From NCBI RefSeq assembly GCF_041431415.1, contig NZ_CP107845.1, positions 434,001 to 498,000 of the forward strand: a stretch of 64,000 bases of DNA, given 5' to 3'. The stretch comes from Streptomyces sp. NBC_00513 (GTDB lineage Bacteria; Actinomycetota; Actinomycetes; Streptomycetales; Streptomycetaceae). Position 1 is the first letter of the stretch. Each line of letters starts with the position of its first letter. The notes beneath the pieces are model-generated. The model saw only the letters and a list, made by a program, of their open reading frames with translations. It did not search any database and had not been told where the DNA came from. Positions 35,679-44,639 of this stretch are shown here, one piece after another. Both the position numbers and the translations under genes were made by a program.

Positions 35679-36578
35679 ATGACCGATCCGGTCATCCGCG
35701 CGCTCTCCACGAGCGACGCTCATCTCTTCGACACACTTCCCGACCCCCTGGGCGCCCGTGAAGGCCATCGGCGTACCCGGTTCCGCCCCGAATGGAAGCG
35801 CGTCGCCCTGCGCGACGGCGAGGTCGTCGCACGCGGCGCGTGGTGGGGCGGCCCCGACGACTTGGAGCCCGTCAACATCAACTGGTTCGACGTGGCCGAG
35901 GGCGAGGAGGAGGCCGCGGCGGAACTCCTGCGCTCCGCTCCCTGGCAGGTCGAACTCGAGGTCAACCTGCCCGGCGGCTGGCGGGAAAAGCCCGACCTGC
36001 GCGCCGCCGCCGAGGCGCGCTTCGCCGCCGCACGAGCCGCAGGGTATGAACTCCTGGTGGAACGCTTCCTGTACCGCTGGACCCCGGAGCGAGGTCTGCC
36101 CGAGCGGCCCGGACGCCTGCGCTTCAGCGCCGAACCCGACGACACCGTGTTCTTCGACGCGTTGCGCCGCATCCACTCCGTCACCTTGGACGCCCACGCG
36201 CTGAAGGCCGTCGAGGTGGGCGGCCTCGACCAGGCCGCCCAGGAGGAACTCGACTTCTTCCGCTGGTGCCCCTCCCCACGGGAGTGGTGGCAGATCGCGC
36301 ACACGCCGGAGGGCGACCTGGCCGGCATCCACATCCCGGCCCACAACCCCTCCGGCCCGACCATCGGCTTCATCGGAGTCGTCCCGGAACAGCGCGGTCA
36401 TGGCTACGCCTACGACCTGCTCGCGGAGTGCACCCACTTCCTCGTCGAGCAGGGCGCGGATTTCGTCAGCGGAGCGACGGACCAGGGCAACTTCCCCATG
36501 GCCGCGATCTTTTCCAGGGCCGGCTTCCCCGTCGTCAATGAGCGCATCAACTTTCACCCGGCGGGCCGGGCAGCCTAG
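35679..36578 (+). CDS. GNAT-family N-acetyltransferase
   Basis: This 299-residue protein has two GNAT-like halves. The N-terminal half (FRPEWKRVALRDGEVVARGA) is degenerate. The C-terminal half has a complete acetyl-CoA site, with GPTIGFIGVVPEQRGHGYAY matching the V-P-x-x-R-G-x-G-x-A loop and then the GATDQGNFPMAAIFSRAGF block with the conserved asparagine. The acceptor substrate is unknown. ATG 35679 follows GGAGG at 6 nt. It may be controlled by the short frame just upstream. Confidence 0.88.
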   Translation: MTDPVIRALSTSDAHLFDTLPDPLGAREGHRRTRFRPEWKRVALRDGEVVARGAWWGGPDDLEPVNINWFDVAEGEEEAAAELLRSAPWQVELEVNLPGGWREKPDLRAAAEARFAAARAAGYELLVERFLYRWTPERGLPERPGRLRFSAEPDDTVFFDALRRIHSVTLDAHALKAVEVGGLDQAAQEELDFFRWCPSPREWWQIAHTPEGDLAGIHIPAHNPSGPTIGFIGVVPEQRGHGYAYDLLAECTHFLVEQGADFVSGATDQGNFPMAAIFSRAGFPVVNERINFHPAGRAA

Positions 36579-36839
36579 CGAGGAGTAGCACCTCGACACA
36601 TTTGACGGGCGCGGGGTGCACGCGTACAACTCTGACCGGAACGTGCGACTTCCGCGCACGCGTCCGCGGGATGCCTTGACGCACCAACCTCGCGACCGCG
36701 GCCTTCGCGCTGATCCACTCTGCGACGGAGCACAAGATCAGGCGAAGGCCGCCGCCACGTCCGCTGAACGGCGAAAGCGCCGACCAAGTTCGATCCGCGT
36801 CCGGCACCGAACCACGAATGACGAGGTGTGCGGCGCGAC
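36579..36839. other. Unassigned stretch
   Basis: No supported gene is seen on either strand. Confidence 0.35.
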
Positions 36840-36987
36840 GGCGCGGCGCGCCGCCGCCGAGAGTCGACGGCCCGCGTGAGAACACCTCGGGGCAGGGCTT
36901 CTCGTCCCTCGGACTTGGCGTCGCCGAGGGCGTTGGCAAGTCCGCAGCCGTGTCGTCGTCGAAGGGGCCGGTGTCCCCGGTAGCCAT
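36840..36987 (-). pseudogene. DUF4259 protein, N-terminal remnant
   Basis: From ATG 36987 (GGAG site upstream) the sequence reads MATGDTGPFDDDTAADL, the hallmark M-x-T-W-x-x-x-PFxxDxAADF start of DUF4259. It then changes frame to ANALGDAKSEGREALPRGVL, TRAVD, as in relatives. The remaining two thirds are missing. Confidence 0.7.
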
Positions 36988-37155
36988 GCTGATCTCCTTG
37001 CATGGCTTTTGCCGGGATCCTCGCATCCGCCGGTGACAACCCGGTCAGAGCCTGTCCGATGGGCCGTGTGAGGTGGTCAGGACACCGTGGCTTAGTGTCT
37101 GCCGCTGAACGAAGGTGGTCGCTTGTCACGCGGTACAGCCGAAGCAGAGGCGGGG

Positions 37156-37518
37156 ATGAAGGGGATCACGTTTCCTGCCTGGCACGGAAAGCACTACGTC
37201 ACCCTGGCTGAGCTGGTGGTCCGCCTCGGCAGCTTCGGCCTGGACCTGAAGTGGCACGTCGAATTCGACGAGATCGTCGATCCCCGCTGTGCCGAGATGG
37301 AGAGACGGTCTGCCGACGGGGGCATGGACACGTTGACGCTGTTGTCGCTGACGACCCCCTTCCTCCAACTGATCGACGCCGAGGCACGCGGGTCCGTCGA
37401 GGACAGGGTGATGGCCGTCCTGACCGAAGTTGACAGTTCGTGGTGGGACGTCAGGGCCGTCGACGAGGGCATACTCAGCGAACTTCGTCGCCACTATCCG
37501 GGTGCGACGGACCTCTGA
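37156..37518 (+). CDS. Hypothetical protein
   Basis: This 120-residue acidic protein begins MKGITFPAWHGKHYVTLAEL and contains LKWHVEFDEIVDPRCAEMER and VDSSWWDVRAVDEGILSELR. Proteins starting with a similar PAWHGKxYVTLAEL block are found repeatedly in Streptomyces, but I know of no function. ATG 37156 is chosen for the GAGGCGGGG just upstream; an in-frame TTG at 37123 is an alternative. There is no signal peptide. Confidence 0.7.
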   Translation: MKGITFPAWHGKHYVTLAELVVRLGSFGLDLKWHVEFDEIVDPRCAEMERRSADGGMDTLTLLSLTTPFLQLIDAEARGSVEDRVMAVLTEVDSSWWDVRAVDEGILSELRRHYPGATDL

Positions 37519-37529
37519 GCGGGGCCGGT

Positions 37530-37755
37530 CGCGGCGTGACGAGTACGCCTCGTCTCCCCCGACGTGGTCGGGCCGGGTGCGCGGTCGTCCACCACCTGCC
37601 GGGACACGCGGATAGCCTCCAACACGGGAATCATCCACGGTGCGTCCTCCCACTGGCCGGCCGTGATGACCGACGTGAGCGGGCGGTGCCCGCCCTCCCC
37701 GGCGCGGTGGATCTTGCAGGGGAACCCTCCTCGCGAGCGTCCCAGGGCCCCGTGG
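37530..37755 (-). pseudogene. IS5-family transposase internal fragment
   Basis: The minus strand carries ALGRSRGGFPCKIHRAGEGG, SVITAGQWEDAPWMIPVLEA and, after a frame slip, GRPRTRPDHVGGDEAYSSRR. This is the second-aspartate region of an IS5 transposase. Both ends are missing. It abuts the gene ending at 37756. Confidence 0.75.
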
Positions 37756-38361
37756 TCAGGTGTATGGGCTCCAGCGGCCGAGGCGTGCCATGGTCTTGCG
37801 TGCGGTGTTCTCGTCGAGTCCGAGCGCGGCGGCGGCTTGTGCGGCGTTCAGGTCGTGGCGAGTGCTACGGGCGGCCCAGTAGCCGACCCGTTCGGCGGTG
37901 ATCTCCATCCTGCGGGTCGCGCGGACTGCCGCGATCGGGGAGTCTTGGGTCAGCTTGTCGATCTCTTCCTCCAACCGTCGCAACAGGTCGGTGATGGTCG
38001 CGGGCAGGGGAACGGTCGTGGCCTCGACCCGGGCGGTGTGTCCGTCCCAGTCCCGCAGGCACGCGTCGGCCTGTTCGTCGCCGGCCTCCTCCAGTTCCGT
38101 CTCGCCGATCGCTTCCCAGTCCAAGGGGTGTTCGGGGCCGGTCCAGCCGCAGGAGCACACCGCGCGCAGCGTGCCCGCGCGCGGTCCATGCGGGTGTCGG
38201 CCGTCGTAGACGCTCCACTGCGAAACGCTCTGCCCGCTGGTTCCGGACGCGCTGTCGAAGTACACCGGGGGCGGCACGCTCCCGTCGGTGAGGAGCACTC
38301 CGACCGCGCCCTCGTGGCTGGTGCCGAATTCCTCCGTCGTCCAGGTCTCCCGCTCGCCCAC
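37756..38361 (-). CDS. Hypothetical protein with C-terminal helix-turn-helix
   Basis: This protein of about 201 residues starts at GTG 38361 with GGGAAG upstream. The N-terminal half includes AVCSCGWTGPEHPLDWEAIG, with a CSC pair, a composition shared by Streptomyces proteins of unknown role. It is followed by a coiled-coil-like helix (ITDLLRRLEEEIDKLTQDSP). The last 35 residues (LNAAQAAAALGLDENTARKT) look like a DNA-binding helix-turn-helix. Its 3' end immediately adjoins the IS5 remnant. Confidence 0.65.
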   Translation of the reverse strand: MGERETWTTEEFGTSHEGAVGVLLTDGSVPPPVYFDSASGTSGQSVSQWSVYDGRHPHGPRAGTLRAVCSCGWTGPEHPLDWEAIGETELEEAGDEQADACLRDWDGHTARVEATTVPLPATITDLLRRLEEEIDKLTQDSPIAAVRATRRMEITAERVGYWAARSTRHDLNAAQAAAALGLDENTARKTMARLGRWSPYT

Positions 38362-38489
38362 GACACCACTTCCCAGATTCCGCCGGTCGGCGGGCCCGGC
38401 CGGGCGCCGCCGTAGACGACCATGCCGCAGTGAAGAGCGGCGCAGGCCCGGATTCACCAATGAGATGACAGGAGCGGTGAAGTATCGGG

Positions 38490-38585
38490 GTGTCGAGGAC
38501 ATCTGCGCATGTCCTGCGCTTCCTCGCCTTCGCCGGCATCGCCGCGGCACTCATCTGCTTGCGGCGCCTCAAACCTCAGGTGTGA
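38490..38585 (+). CDS. Possible small membrane protein
   Basis: This 31-codon frame from GTG 38490 encodes one hydrophobic helix (VLRFLAFAGIAAALICL) followed by a basic end, RRLKPQV. AGGAG lies 13 nt upstream, farther than ideal. It overlaps the 3' end of the histidine phosphatase gene on the other strand by 10 nt. Confidence 0.3.
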   Translation: MSRTSAHVLRFLAFAGIAAALICLRRLKPQV

Positions 38586-39190
38586 CGTACCGCCCCTTTG
38601 CCCTGAGGGACGTTCCAAACGGAGATGACGGGGTGCCCGTCCTCGGTGGCCAGGAAGCTGAGACTACCCGGGTGCGGGTGGCCGAGCAGTCGGCTCGCGG
38701 ACGCGTCGAGTCCGAGCCAGCGCACGGTGAGCACGCGCGCCAGATGGCCGTGCGCAACCACGGCGACATCGCCCTCGCTCAGAAGCGGACGGATGCGGTC
38801 CAGCACCGCGTCCGTGCGTGCGGCCACCTGCGCGAGCTCCTCGCCGGGGTGGTCGGCGTCACCGGGAACGACGCCGTCGCGCCACAGGTCCCAGCCTGGC
38901 CTCGCCTCGCGGATCTGCTCGGCGGTCAGGCCTTCGTAGCCGCCGTAGTCCCACTCCAGCAGGTCGGGATCGGGCTTGGCTCCGGTCAGGCCGGCGAGCT
39001 CGGCCGTCCGCATGGCGCGGCTCAGCGGGCTGCTGAACACGGCAGCCAGACGGCGGTGGGTCAGCCTGGGAGCAAGAGCACTGGCCGCAGCCTCGCCCTC
39101 TTCGGTCAGAGCGACGTCGGTCCGTCCAGCGTGCCGGCCCGACAGGCTCCACTCGGTCTGGCCGTGCCTGATCACTATCAGCTCACCCAT
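38576..39190 (-). CDS. Histidine phosphatase family protein
   Basis: This 204-residue protein is of the phosphoglycerate-mutase-like branch. The N-terminal MGELIVIRHGQTEWSLSGRH contains the catalytic RHG and the R/N pair. ALTEEGEAAASALAPRL, FSSPLSRAMRTAELAG, LLEWDYGGYEGLTAEQI and VAVVAHGHLARVL (second histidine) complete the site. The family removes phosphate from sugars, alpha-ribazole-phosphate or other small molecules through a phosphohistidine intermediate. ATG 39190 is the family start. It stands alone. Confidence 0.93.
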   Translation of the reverse strand: MGELIVIRHGQTEWSLSGRHAGRTDVALTEEGEAAASALAPRLTHRRLAAVFSSPLSRAMRTAELAGLTGAKPDPDLLEWDYGGYEGLTAEQIREARPGWDLWRDGVVPGDADHPGEELAQVAARTDAVLDRIRPLLSEGDVAVVAHGHLARVLTVRWLGLDASASRLLGHPHPGSLSFLATEDGHPVISVWNVPQGKGAVRHT

Positions 39191-39284
39191 AGCCACGCAC
39201 GCTATCTGATCTTGTGAAACGCCGAGAGGTTTCATCCGTGCCGGCCCCAGTGCGGCGCCGCCGAAGCGGTCCGCACGCCGGTCC

Positions 39285-39498
39285 TGGAAGTCCGCGGGGT
39301 CGGCTCGGACGGCGCTGCTGCCCTGCTCGTCTCGGACGGCGGCAACCCTGGGCGACTCGCCGGCGAGGCTTCCTTCGCGGCCCTCTGCGGCGCCGGCCCG
39401 GTCGAGGCGTTCTACTGCTTGACTTCCATAGGGGCCTCAAGCTCGCCGTCCGCCACGAGGCGACCGTCATCACCGCCGTCCTCAACGAATGGCTTTGA
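39285..39498 (+). pseudogene. Joined IS110 and IS5 transposase fragments
   Basis: Positions 39285-39415 read VGSDGAAALLVSDGGNPGRL then AGEASFAALCGAGPVEA, part of the C-terminal transposase_20 region of IS110. From about 39420 the text changes to RGLKLAVRHEATVITAVLNE then WL and a stop, the C-terminus of an IS5 transposase. Two different elements have been fused by deletion. Confidence 0.7.
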
Positions 39499-39523
39499 TC
39501 GGAGGTGGCTTTCCCGTCATCGT

Positions 39524-39865
39524 TCACCAGTCGCGCCCGGCGGTCAGCACTTCCGCATCCGCTTCCGAGAACCCGTATGCCGACGCGACGAAACAGAACT
39601 CGTCACAGATCCACTCACGCGCAGCCGTCTCGATCCCGCTCCCGGCCATCACGAACTCCCTTTCCAGCAGGTTGAACTCCTCCGTCGCAGCCTGGGTGAG
39701 CGCATACAAGGTCCCCAGATCCGACGGTCGCTCGGCCTCGATTCGCGCGCACAGCCGCAGCAGGATCGTCTTCCCCCGGTCGACTTCACGATCGGGGAAG
39801 CACGAGTCGTCGTACATCTGCCGCAGGAACGCATGTCCCCCCACCTGCTGGTTTGTGATCGGCAT
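39524..39865 (-). CDS. DUF5713 family protein
   Basis: This 113-residue protein contains TNQQVGGHAFLRQMYDDSCF, DREVDRGKTILLRLCARIEA, LYALTQAATEEFNLLEREFV and ends FCFVASAYGFSEADAEVLTA. These blocks follow the DUF5713 family closely over its full length. It is cytoplasmic, all-helical and of unknown function. ATG 39865 has GGAGGTGGG 8-11 nt upstream. Confidence 0.85.
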   Translation of the reverse strand: MPITNQQVGGHAFLRQMYDDSCFPDREVDRGKTILLRLCARIEAERPSDLGTLYALTQAATEEFNLLEREFVMAGSGIETAAREWICDEFCFVASAYGFSEADAEVLTAGRDW

Positions 39866-40312
39866 GGCGCTTTCCCACCTCCGTGAAGTCCTGACCCGCC
39901 GATCATGCACAACATCACTGACAACGAAGCCCCCACGTCTGCGCCAAATCCCACGCGCCCAGGGCTTTCACTACAGGCCCTAGCCTTGTCATTCGGGTCC
40001 GGTGCCGAACGGGGCTCGAACCTGGTGGTGCCGCTGCCAAGGGTGGCGGAGTTCAAGCAGACCCTTGGATAGATTCGGCCTGGGCTTCGCGAATTCGCCA
40101 TGGTCGCCGCTGGACCTGGCTCGTTCTGGCCGCACACGCTCGGCTCCGTCTCGCCCGGCCGCTCACGCGGGATGTCCGCCGGCCCTGGGAACGACCGGCG
40201 GACCCGGACGTTCATGGCTGATGCGCCGGCGGCCAGCAGGACTCCCAAGAGAGCGAACAGTGGCGCAATCCTCCGATACGTCGGCCGCCACCCGGCCGCC
40301 GCAGCCGGTGCG
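39866..40312. other. Unassigned stretch
   Basis: There is no complete gene. A minus-strand piece (APLFALLGVLLAAGASAMNV, near 40200-40260) looks like a membrane helix from a lost gene. Confidence 0.35.
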
Positions 40313-40434
40313 CGCAAGAAGGTGTCGGCCGCGCCGTCGGCAACCAGCGCATGACCGCCGAAGGCCACGCCGACCAGGCCAAGGGCAACGCCCGCCAGGC
40401 CAAGGAAGACGTCAAGGACACCTTCCGCCACTGA
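40313..40434 (+). pseudogene. CsbD-family stress protein, C-terminal remnant
   Basis: The reading VGRAVGNQRMTAEGHADQAK then GNARQAKEDVKDTFRH and a stop matches the end of CsbD-like general-stress proteins (E/Q-A-K-G repeats). The first ~20 residues and any start codon are missing at 40313. The native terminator follows intact. Confidence 0.75.
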
Positions 40435-40466
40435 CCCACGCACGGCCTCGGCCGCTGCACCCCGCT

Positions 40467-40498
40467 GGGCCCCGACCTACTCCCCCGGGTCGGGGCCC
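40467..40498 (+). terminator. Perfect 11-bp hairpin after csbD remnant
   Basis: GGGCCCCGACC (40467-40477) pairs fully with GGTCGGGGCCC (40488-40498). Confidence 0.75.
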
Positions 40499-40733
40499 AC
40501 ACACGTTCGCCACCGACCACGAACGCGCCCTCGAACCCGACCTCCCTCACGCCCTCCACAGGCGTTCCTGGCTCGCCCGTACCGCACCAGGCGACGTCGG
40601 CCAGAGCAGCACCGACTGCCCTTCGCCGCGGAGAAGGCCCTTCGTCAGGCGGAGAACGAGAGTTCAGTCTGCGCCGGCCGGCGGTGGAGCCGCTAAGGGT
40701 CGCCGTGGCGCATCAGGATCAGCCTGCGGAGTG

Positions 40734-41276
40734 TCAGGCTCCCGGTCGGATCGGGCCGACGGCGGTGCCGGCGGTCACCTCGAAGGGGCCTTCGGCCACG
40801 GAGGTACCGGGGATCTCGCCGCCGGGGGCCCTGAGCGTGAACGAGGCTTCGTCAGCCGGGGTGCCGCGGCCGACGGCGGGGACGCGGATGTCGAAGTGGA
40901 CGGGGTGTCCCGGCCCGAAGGTCACCGAGGTGGTCTGGTCGCCGTATCGCCCGGCGGTGATACCGAGGGGGGTGCCGTGCTGCGCGAAGGCCACGTCGGT
41001 CGGGGAACCGGCGAGGCGGCACGTCGCGTACCCCTTCGGCGCGGTGAGCGTGACACGGAAGTGCACGTGCCCGGAGTCGGGCCGGTCCCGCGTGATCTTC
41101 GCGAGGTGGTTGGCCGGTCGACAGGCCGACGGGGCGGTGACGTCACCCGATGGCACGGCCTGCGCGGTGCCCGCGCTCGCGAGGGCAGCCCCCATGACGG
41201 CGATGACGGTGGTGGTGGCGGTGGCGGTAATGACCGTGGCGGTGATGGCGGTGGTGATGTTACGGCTGGTGGGCAT
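40734..41276 (-). CDS. Secreted DUF4232 family protein
   Basis: This 180-residue protein has an unusual threonine- and isoleucine-rich signal sequence (NITTAITATVITATATTTVI, cleavage after AQA). The mature part has the DUF4232 immunoglobulin-like layout: VHFRVTLTAPKGYATCRLAG, VAFAQHGTPLGITAGRYGDQ and FDIRVPAVGRG, with a conserved cysteine pair. The family is extracellular and of unknown function. ATG 41276 precedes the signal sequence. Confidence 0.8.
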   Translation of the reverse strand: MPTSRNITTAITATVITATATTTVIAVMGAALASAGTAQAVPSGDVTAPSACRPANHLAKITRDRPDSGHVHFRVTLTAPKGYATCRLAGSPTDVAFAQHGTPLGITAGRYGDQTTSVTFGPGHPVHFDIRVPAVGRGTPADEASFTLRAPGGEIPGTSVAEGPFEVTAGTAVGPIRPGA

Positions 41277-41540
41277 GTGGGATCTCCCTGCGGTTCGGTT
41301 CACGGATGGTCCCCACCGAACCACGGGGCGCCGGGGTCCCCTGACCGACACTCCCCGTGACAATGACCCGAAACATCTATAAACCGGCCGTTACGGGCAG
41401 GGCGGTCGGCACCGAGTGGTCTGAGGGGTCACAGCCTCCGCGAGCGCCCCGGACGGCGAGGCCCGTAAATTCGCTTGTCCGACCCCCGGGCTGCCGGTGA
41501 TCATCCTCGGGACCCGATGCCCGACGAACACCGGAGACAC

Positions 41541-42875
41541 ATGACCACCGAACTCGCCAAGGCCTGGAAGCTCTTCGAATCCGGCGACCCGCAGGGGTCG
41601 ATGCGGACCCTGCGGTTTGCCGCCGAGGAACTCGCGTCCGCCGAAATCGCCCCGCTGGTGGCCAAGTTGGCCGACGGCGCCGGATTCGCGGACCTGGCCG
41701 AGGCTTCGACCGGGCTGGCCGCCCGGCCCCTGGAGGTCGAGCGCCTCTACGTGTTCGGTTACGCCTGTGTCGAACGCGGCCTCTCCGCGCTGGCCGTCCC
41801 CGCCCTGCGGAAGGCACTGGGGCTGCTCCTGGCGCCGCCCGAGCCGAAGCGCACCGGTCTGTTCCGCCGCAAGCCCCCTCAGTGGACCGACCCGAAGCTC
41901 ACGCCCGGCCGGATACTGCTGGAGTTGGTGGCGGCCCTGGAGGACGTCGACCGTTACGCCGAGGCGACGGACCTCCTGCGCGCCCACGACGCCCTGTTGG
42001 AAGACTGGCCCGGTCGCTACCTGACGGTCTACAACGCCCTGATGAGCGGTCGGGTCGACATGGCCCGGACCGTGTACGCCTCGCTTTCGGCCCCCGCCGG
42101 AATCTGGGTGGAGCCCGGCCAACGGGTCGGCCGGATGCTCGGCCGCGCCGCCGCCCTGCCGCCCTCGGGCGACACGGACCTGCGCGGCTGGCACTACGTG
42201 CTGACCGGCGGACTGCTCACCACCCTGTCACCCCACGGCTTCAACCAGGGCATGACCGGACGCTGGGCGTACCTGCAGGACGAGTTCGAGTCCTGCAGGT
42301 ACGGCCTGGAGCGGCTGCGGAGCGTCCTGGGGGCGGCAGGCCGCAAGCCGGCCTCCATCGGACTGCTCGCGGACCGGGGCAGCCGGGCGCTCGGCCTCGC
42401 GGCGGCCCGGCTGCTCGACGTCCCGGCCGCCCCCTACCGGCCCGGAACCCCGGACGTGTTGGTGGTGGCGTACGACCTGAACGCGTCCGAACCCGCCTCG
42501 GTCGCCGCGCTGCGCGATCGGGCGGAGGGCGAGCTGCTCTTCGAACACGCCACTTGTTGGACCGACACGCCCGTCGCCACCGCCGATGTCTCCACCCTGC
42601 TGGTGCAGAGAGTGGTGGCTCCCTGGGAGTCGGGCCTACGGGTCGCCGAGGACGGCGGGGTGGAACGGTCGGAGGCCGACGAACGCTCGGCCGAGGAACT
42701 GGCCGAGGCGATCCTGGCGGCCGACCCGACCCCGCAGGAGGGCGACGGACAGTCCCCGCCCGACCCCGACGAGGCCTTCACCGCGTTCGCCGCCCGGGCG
42801 ACCGCCCGGTGGGCGACGGGCCCGCGCCATCGGATCAACTCCCCCGGGCCGGTGCGCAGCGCGCGCTTCGCCTGA
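41541..42875 (+). CDS. Large TPR-like hypothetical protein
   Basis: This 444-residue protein begins MTTELAKAWKLFESGDPQGS with GGAG upstream. The first half has repeated helix pairs (GFADLAEASTGLAARPLEVE, LYVFGYACVERGLSALAVPA, ILLELVAALEDVDRYAEATD) in the style of tetratricopeptide repeats. The C-terminal half contains PDVLVVAYDLNASEPASVAA, a Rossmann-like strand, and an acidic end. I recognise no named family. It is followed after 131 nt by a PEP-mutase-type gene in the same direction, but with its own likely promoter. Confidence 0.75.
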   Translation: MTTELAKAWKLFESGDPQGSMRTLRFAAEELASAEIAPLVAKLADGAGFADLAEASTGLAARPLEVERLYVFGYACVERGLSALAVPALRKALGLLLAPPEPKRTGLFRRKPPQWTDPKLTPGRILLELVAALEDVDRYAEATDLLRAHDALLEDWPGRYLTVYNALMSGRVDMARTVYASLSAPAGIWVEPGQRVGRMLGRAAALPPSGDTDLRGWHYVLTGGLLTTLSPHGFNQGMTGRWAYLQDEFESCRYGLERLRSVLGAAGRKPASIGLLADRGSRALGLAAARLLDVPAAPYRPGTPDVLVVAYDLNASEPASVAALRDRAEGELLFEHATCWTDTPVATADVSTLLVQRVVAPWESGLRVAEDGGVERSEADERSAEELAEAILAADPTPQEGDGQSPPDPDEAFTAFAARATARWATGPRHRINSPGPVRSARFA

Positions 42876-43006
42876 GTCCGTCGCCTCAACGGGCCGTTCG
42901 GCCGTACGGCCGGGGACTTCAAGCGGAATCGAGCCGCGCCTTTCCGTCACCGGACAGCGCCCCGCAGGCACGTTGTTTGTGGCGATCCGGGGGTAGCGTC
43001 CTCGGC

Positions 43007-43768
43007 ATGGACTTTCGTACCACCGTTGAGCGCGCTCAACGCCTCAAGCAACTGCACGCCGAGTACCAGCCGCTCGTGCTGCCTACCGTCTGGGACGTCT
43101 GGTCCGCGCGGGCGGCGGCCGGCGCCGGGTTTCCCGCGTTGACGGTCGGCAGTCATCCGCTCGCCGAGTCCCGGGGGGCCGAAGACCACGAGGGGCAGAC
43201 CTTCGAGGAGGTGCTCGCCGCCGTCAGGCCGATCATCGCGGCGGTCGACGTCCCCGTGTCCGTGGACCTGGAAGCCGGGTACGGACAGGAGCCCGCGGAT
43301 CTCATCACCGGACTCACCGAGGTCGGCGGCGTCGGCCTCAACATCGAGGACACCGTCCACTCGGACGGCGGACGCGTCCGCGGCACGAAGGAACACGCGA
43401 ACTACATCGCCGGCCTGCGCGCGGCGGCCGACGACGCGGGCATCCCGGTCTGGGTCAACGGGCGCACCGACCTCTTCCTGCACGCGGAGGAGGCCTCCGG
43501 CGTCCTCGACGAGGCGATCGAGCGACTGCGGGCCATGGAGCGGGCCGGCGCCGACAGCGTCTACCCGGTGGCCATCCAGGACAACGACGACCTGCTCGCG
43601 GCGGTGATCGGCGCCGTCGCCATTCCCGTGAACTCCACAGCCCATCCCGTCAAACACGATCTCGAGCGCTTCCGCCGCCTCGGCGTCGGCCGGATCACCT
43701 ACGGCCCGCTGCTGCAGCTCGCGATGACGGACGCGATGAAGGACATGCTCGGTCCGTGGGCGCCCTGA
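43007..43768 (+). CDS. Isocitrate lyase/phosphoenolpyruvate mutase family enzyme
   Basis: This 253-residue TIM-barrel protein is of the ICL/PEP-mutase superfamily. It has PLVLPTVWDVWSARAAAGAG, VPVSVDLEAGYGQEPADL (metal-binding D-x-E-x-G-Y-G), VGLNIEDTVHSDGG (catalytic E-D) and VWVNGRTDLFLHAE (N-x-R-x-D). The lyase KKCGH cysteine motif is absent, as in the non-isocitrate branch that cleaves or rearranges C-C or P-C bonds in 2-keto-type substrates. Its exact substrate is unknown. ATG 43007 starts MDFRTTVERA. A strong terminator follows. Confidence 0.92.
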   Translation: MDFRTTVERAQRLKQLHAEYQPLVLPTVWDVWSARAAAGAGFPALTVGSHPLAESRGAEDHEGQTFEEVLAAVRPIIAAVDVPVSVDLEAGYGQEPADLITGLTEVGGVGLNIEDTVHSDGGRVRGTKEHANYIAGLRAAADDAGIPVWVNGRTDLFLHAEEASGVLDEAIERLRAMERAGADSVYPVAIQDNDDLLAAVIGAVAIPVNSTAHPVKHDLERFRRLGVGRITYGPLLQLAMTDAMKDMLGPWAP

Positions 43769-43787
43769 AGGGTTGAGCGAGCGACGG

Positions 43788-43811
43788 GGGCGCCCTTGGA
43801 GAAGGGCGCCC
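43788..43811 (+). terminator. Perfect 10-bp hairpin after PEP-mutase-type gene
   Basis: GGGCGCCCTT (43788-43797), loop GGAG, AAGGGCGCCC (43802-43811), 20 nt beyond the stop. Confidence 0.85.
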
Positions 43812-44101
43812 GAAGCTCCGCTGGCGGCCACTCGGTGGCTTGGCCTGGGCGGGCGGTGAGGCTCCCCGTTCACGGACCCGCTCGGCATCGCGGTCGGCAA
43901 AGGACGTTGGCCAGGAGGTCACTCCTGGGCCTCTCGGGCTTCCGCGTGGGAGGGCCTCCCGGCTCACTGCCCTCTCGGGTGACGGTGTCGTCGCACGCCA
44001 GCTTCGGCAGCGCCTTCGCGATGACGCCCCGCCAGTAGTCGGCCTGCCCGGCGAGCCAACCCCCGCCACCGAGAGGCACGTCGGCCGTCGTCCCGGTCGC
44101 C
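43812..44101. other. Degraded stretch
   Basis: The minus strand has a coding-like piece (TTADVPLGGGGWLAGQADYW, GVIAKALPKLACDDTVTRE) without start or family. No complete gene is seen. Confidence 0.35.
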
Positions 44102-44443
44102 TCAGGAGGCGGGAATCTCCACATCAGCGCCAATGCGCAGATCGTTGTAGACAACTCGCCATCCAGGACCGAGTTCGACCGCCGGCTGCCGTGCGAGGGT
44201 CTCGCCGTCTTGGGCGAATTCGTGCTCAGCCTCTTCGGTGGGGAACCCGGACAACCTGGGGTCGTCCATGTCCAGGGTTGCGTCGAAGCGCCCGGCCCAG
44301 GCATCCAGCCTCTCGGCCAGAAGCGGCGTCAGCCCCATATCGGTGCTGTCCGGCGCGACATTGTCCGCCCTGTCCCCGGTCAGCCAGAGCGGGTAACACT
44401 CATAGTCTGCCAGGAGACGAATGGTCGTGATCTCGCTGTTCAA
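44102..44443 (-). CDS. Hypothetical protein
   Basis: This 113-residue acidic protein contains TIRLLADYECYPLWLTGD, GLTPLLAERLDAWAGRFDAT and PGWRVVYNDLRIGADVEIPA. The TTG at 44443 is chosen because GAGGAGCG lies just upstream at a good distance. Small single-domain proteins of this composition in Streptomyces are often immunity or antitoxin-like, but nothing here proves that. There is no partner gene beside it. Confidence 0.65.
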   Translation of the reverse strand: MNSEITTIRLLADYECYPLWLTGDRADNVAPDSTDMGLTPLLAERLDAWAGRFDATLDMDDPRLSGFPTEEAEHEFAQDGETLARQPAVELGPGWRVVYNDLRIGADVEIPAS

Positions 44444-44639
44444 GGTGCGCTCCTCATGTTTGCCGCACAACAAGACCATGACCTCCCGTGGTCACTGCGA
44501 TCAGGTGCGTTCTGCCCTTGAGGGGGCATCTCCTGGATCTGCGCGGGGCTGAGCGGCGTGGTCATGCGCGTGCGCACGAATGGCCGGACGCCCCGGCCGG
44601 GAACACCTCACCGGCGGCCCCGACTCGACCGCCCGCTGC

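Noticed and set aside
39975..39990. Relic of an IS5 element A right end (AGGCCCTAG)
   Set aside because: Only nine bases match the end of element A; too short to separate from chance.
40005..40060. tRNA-like segment (GGGCTCGAACCTGG) near 40020
   Set aside because: No cloverleaf can be drawn; the acceptor and anticodon stems are missing.
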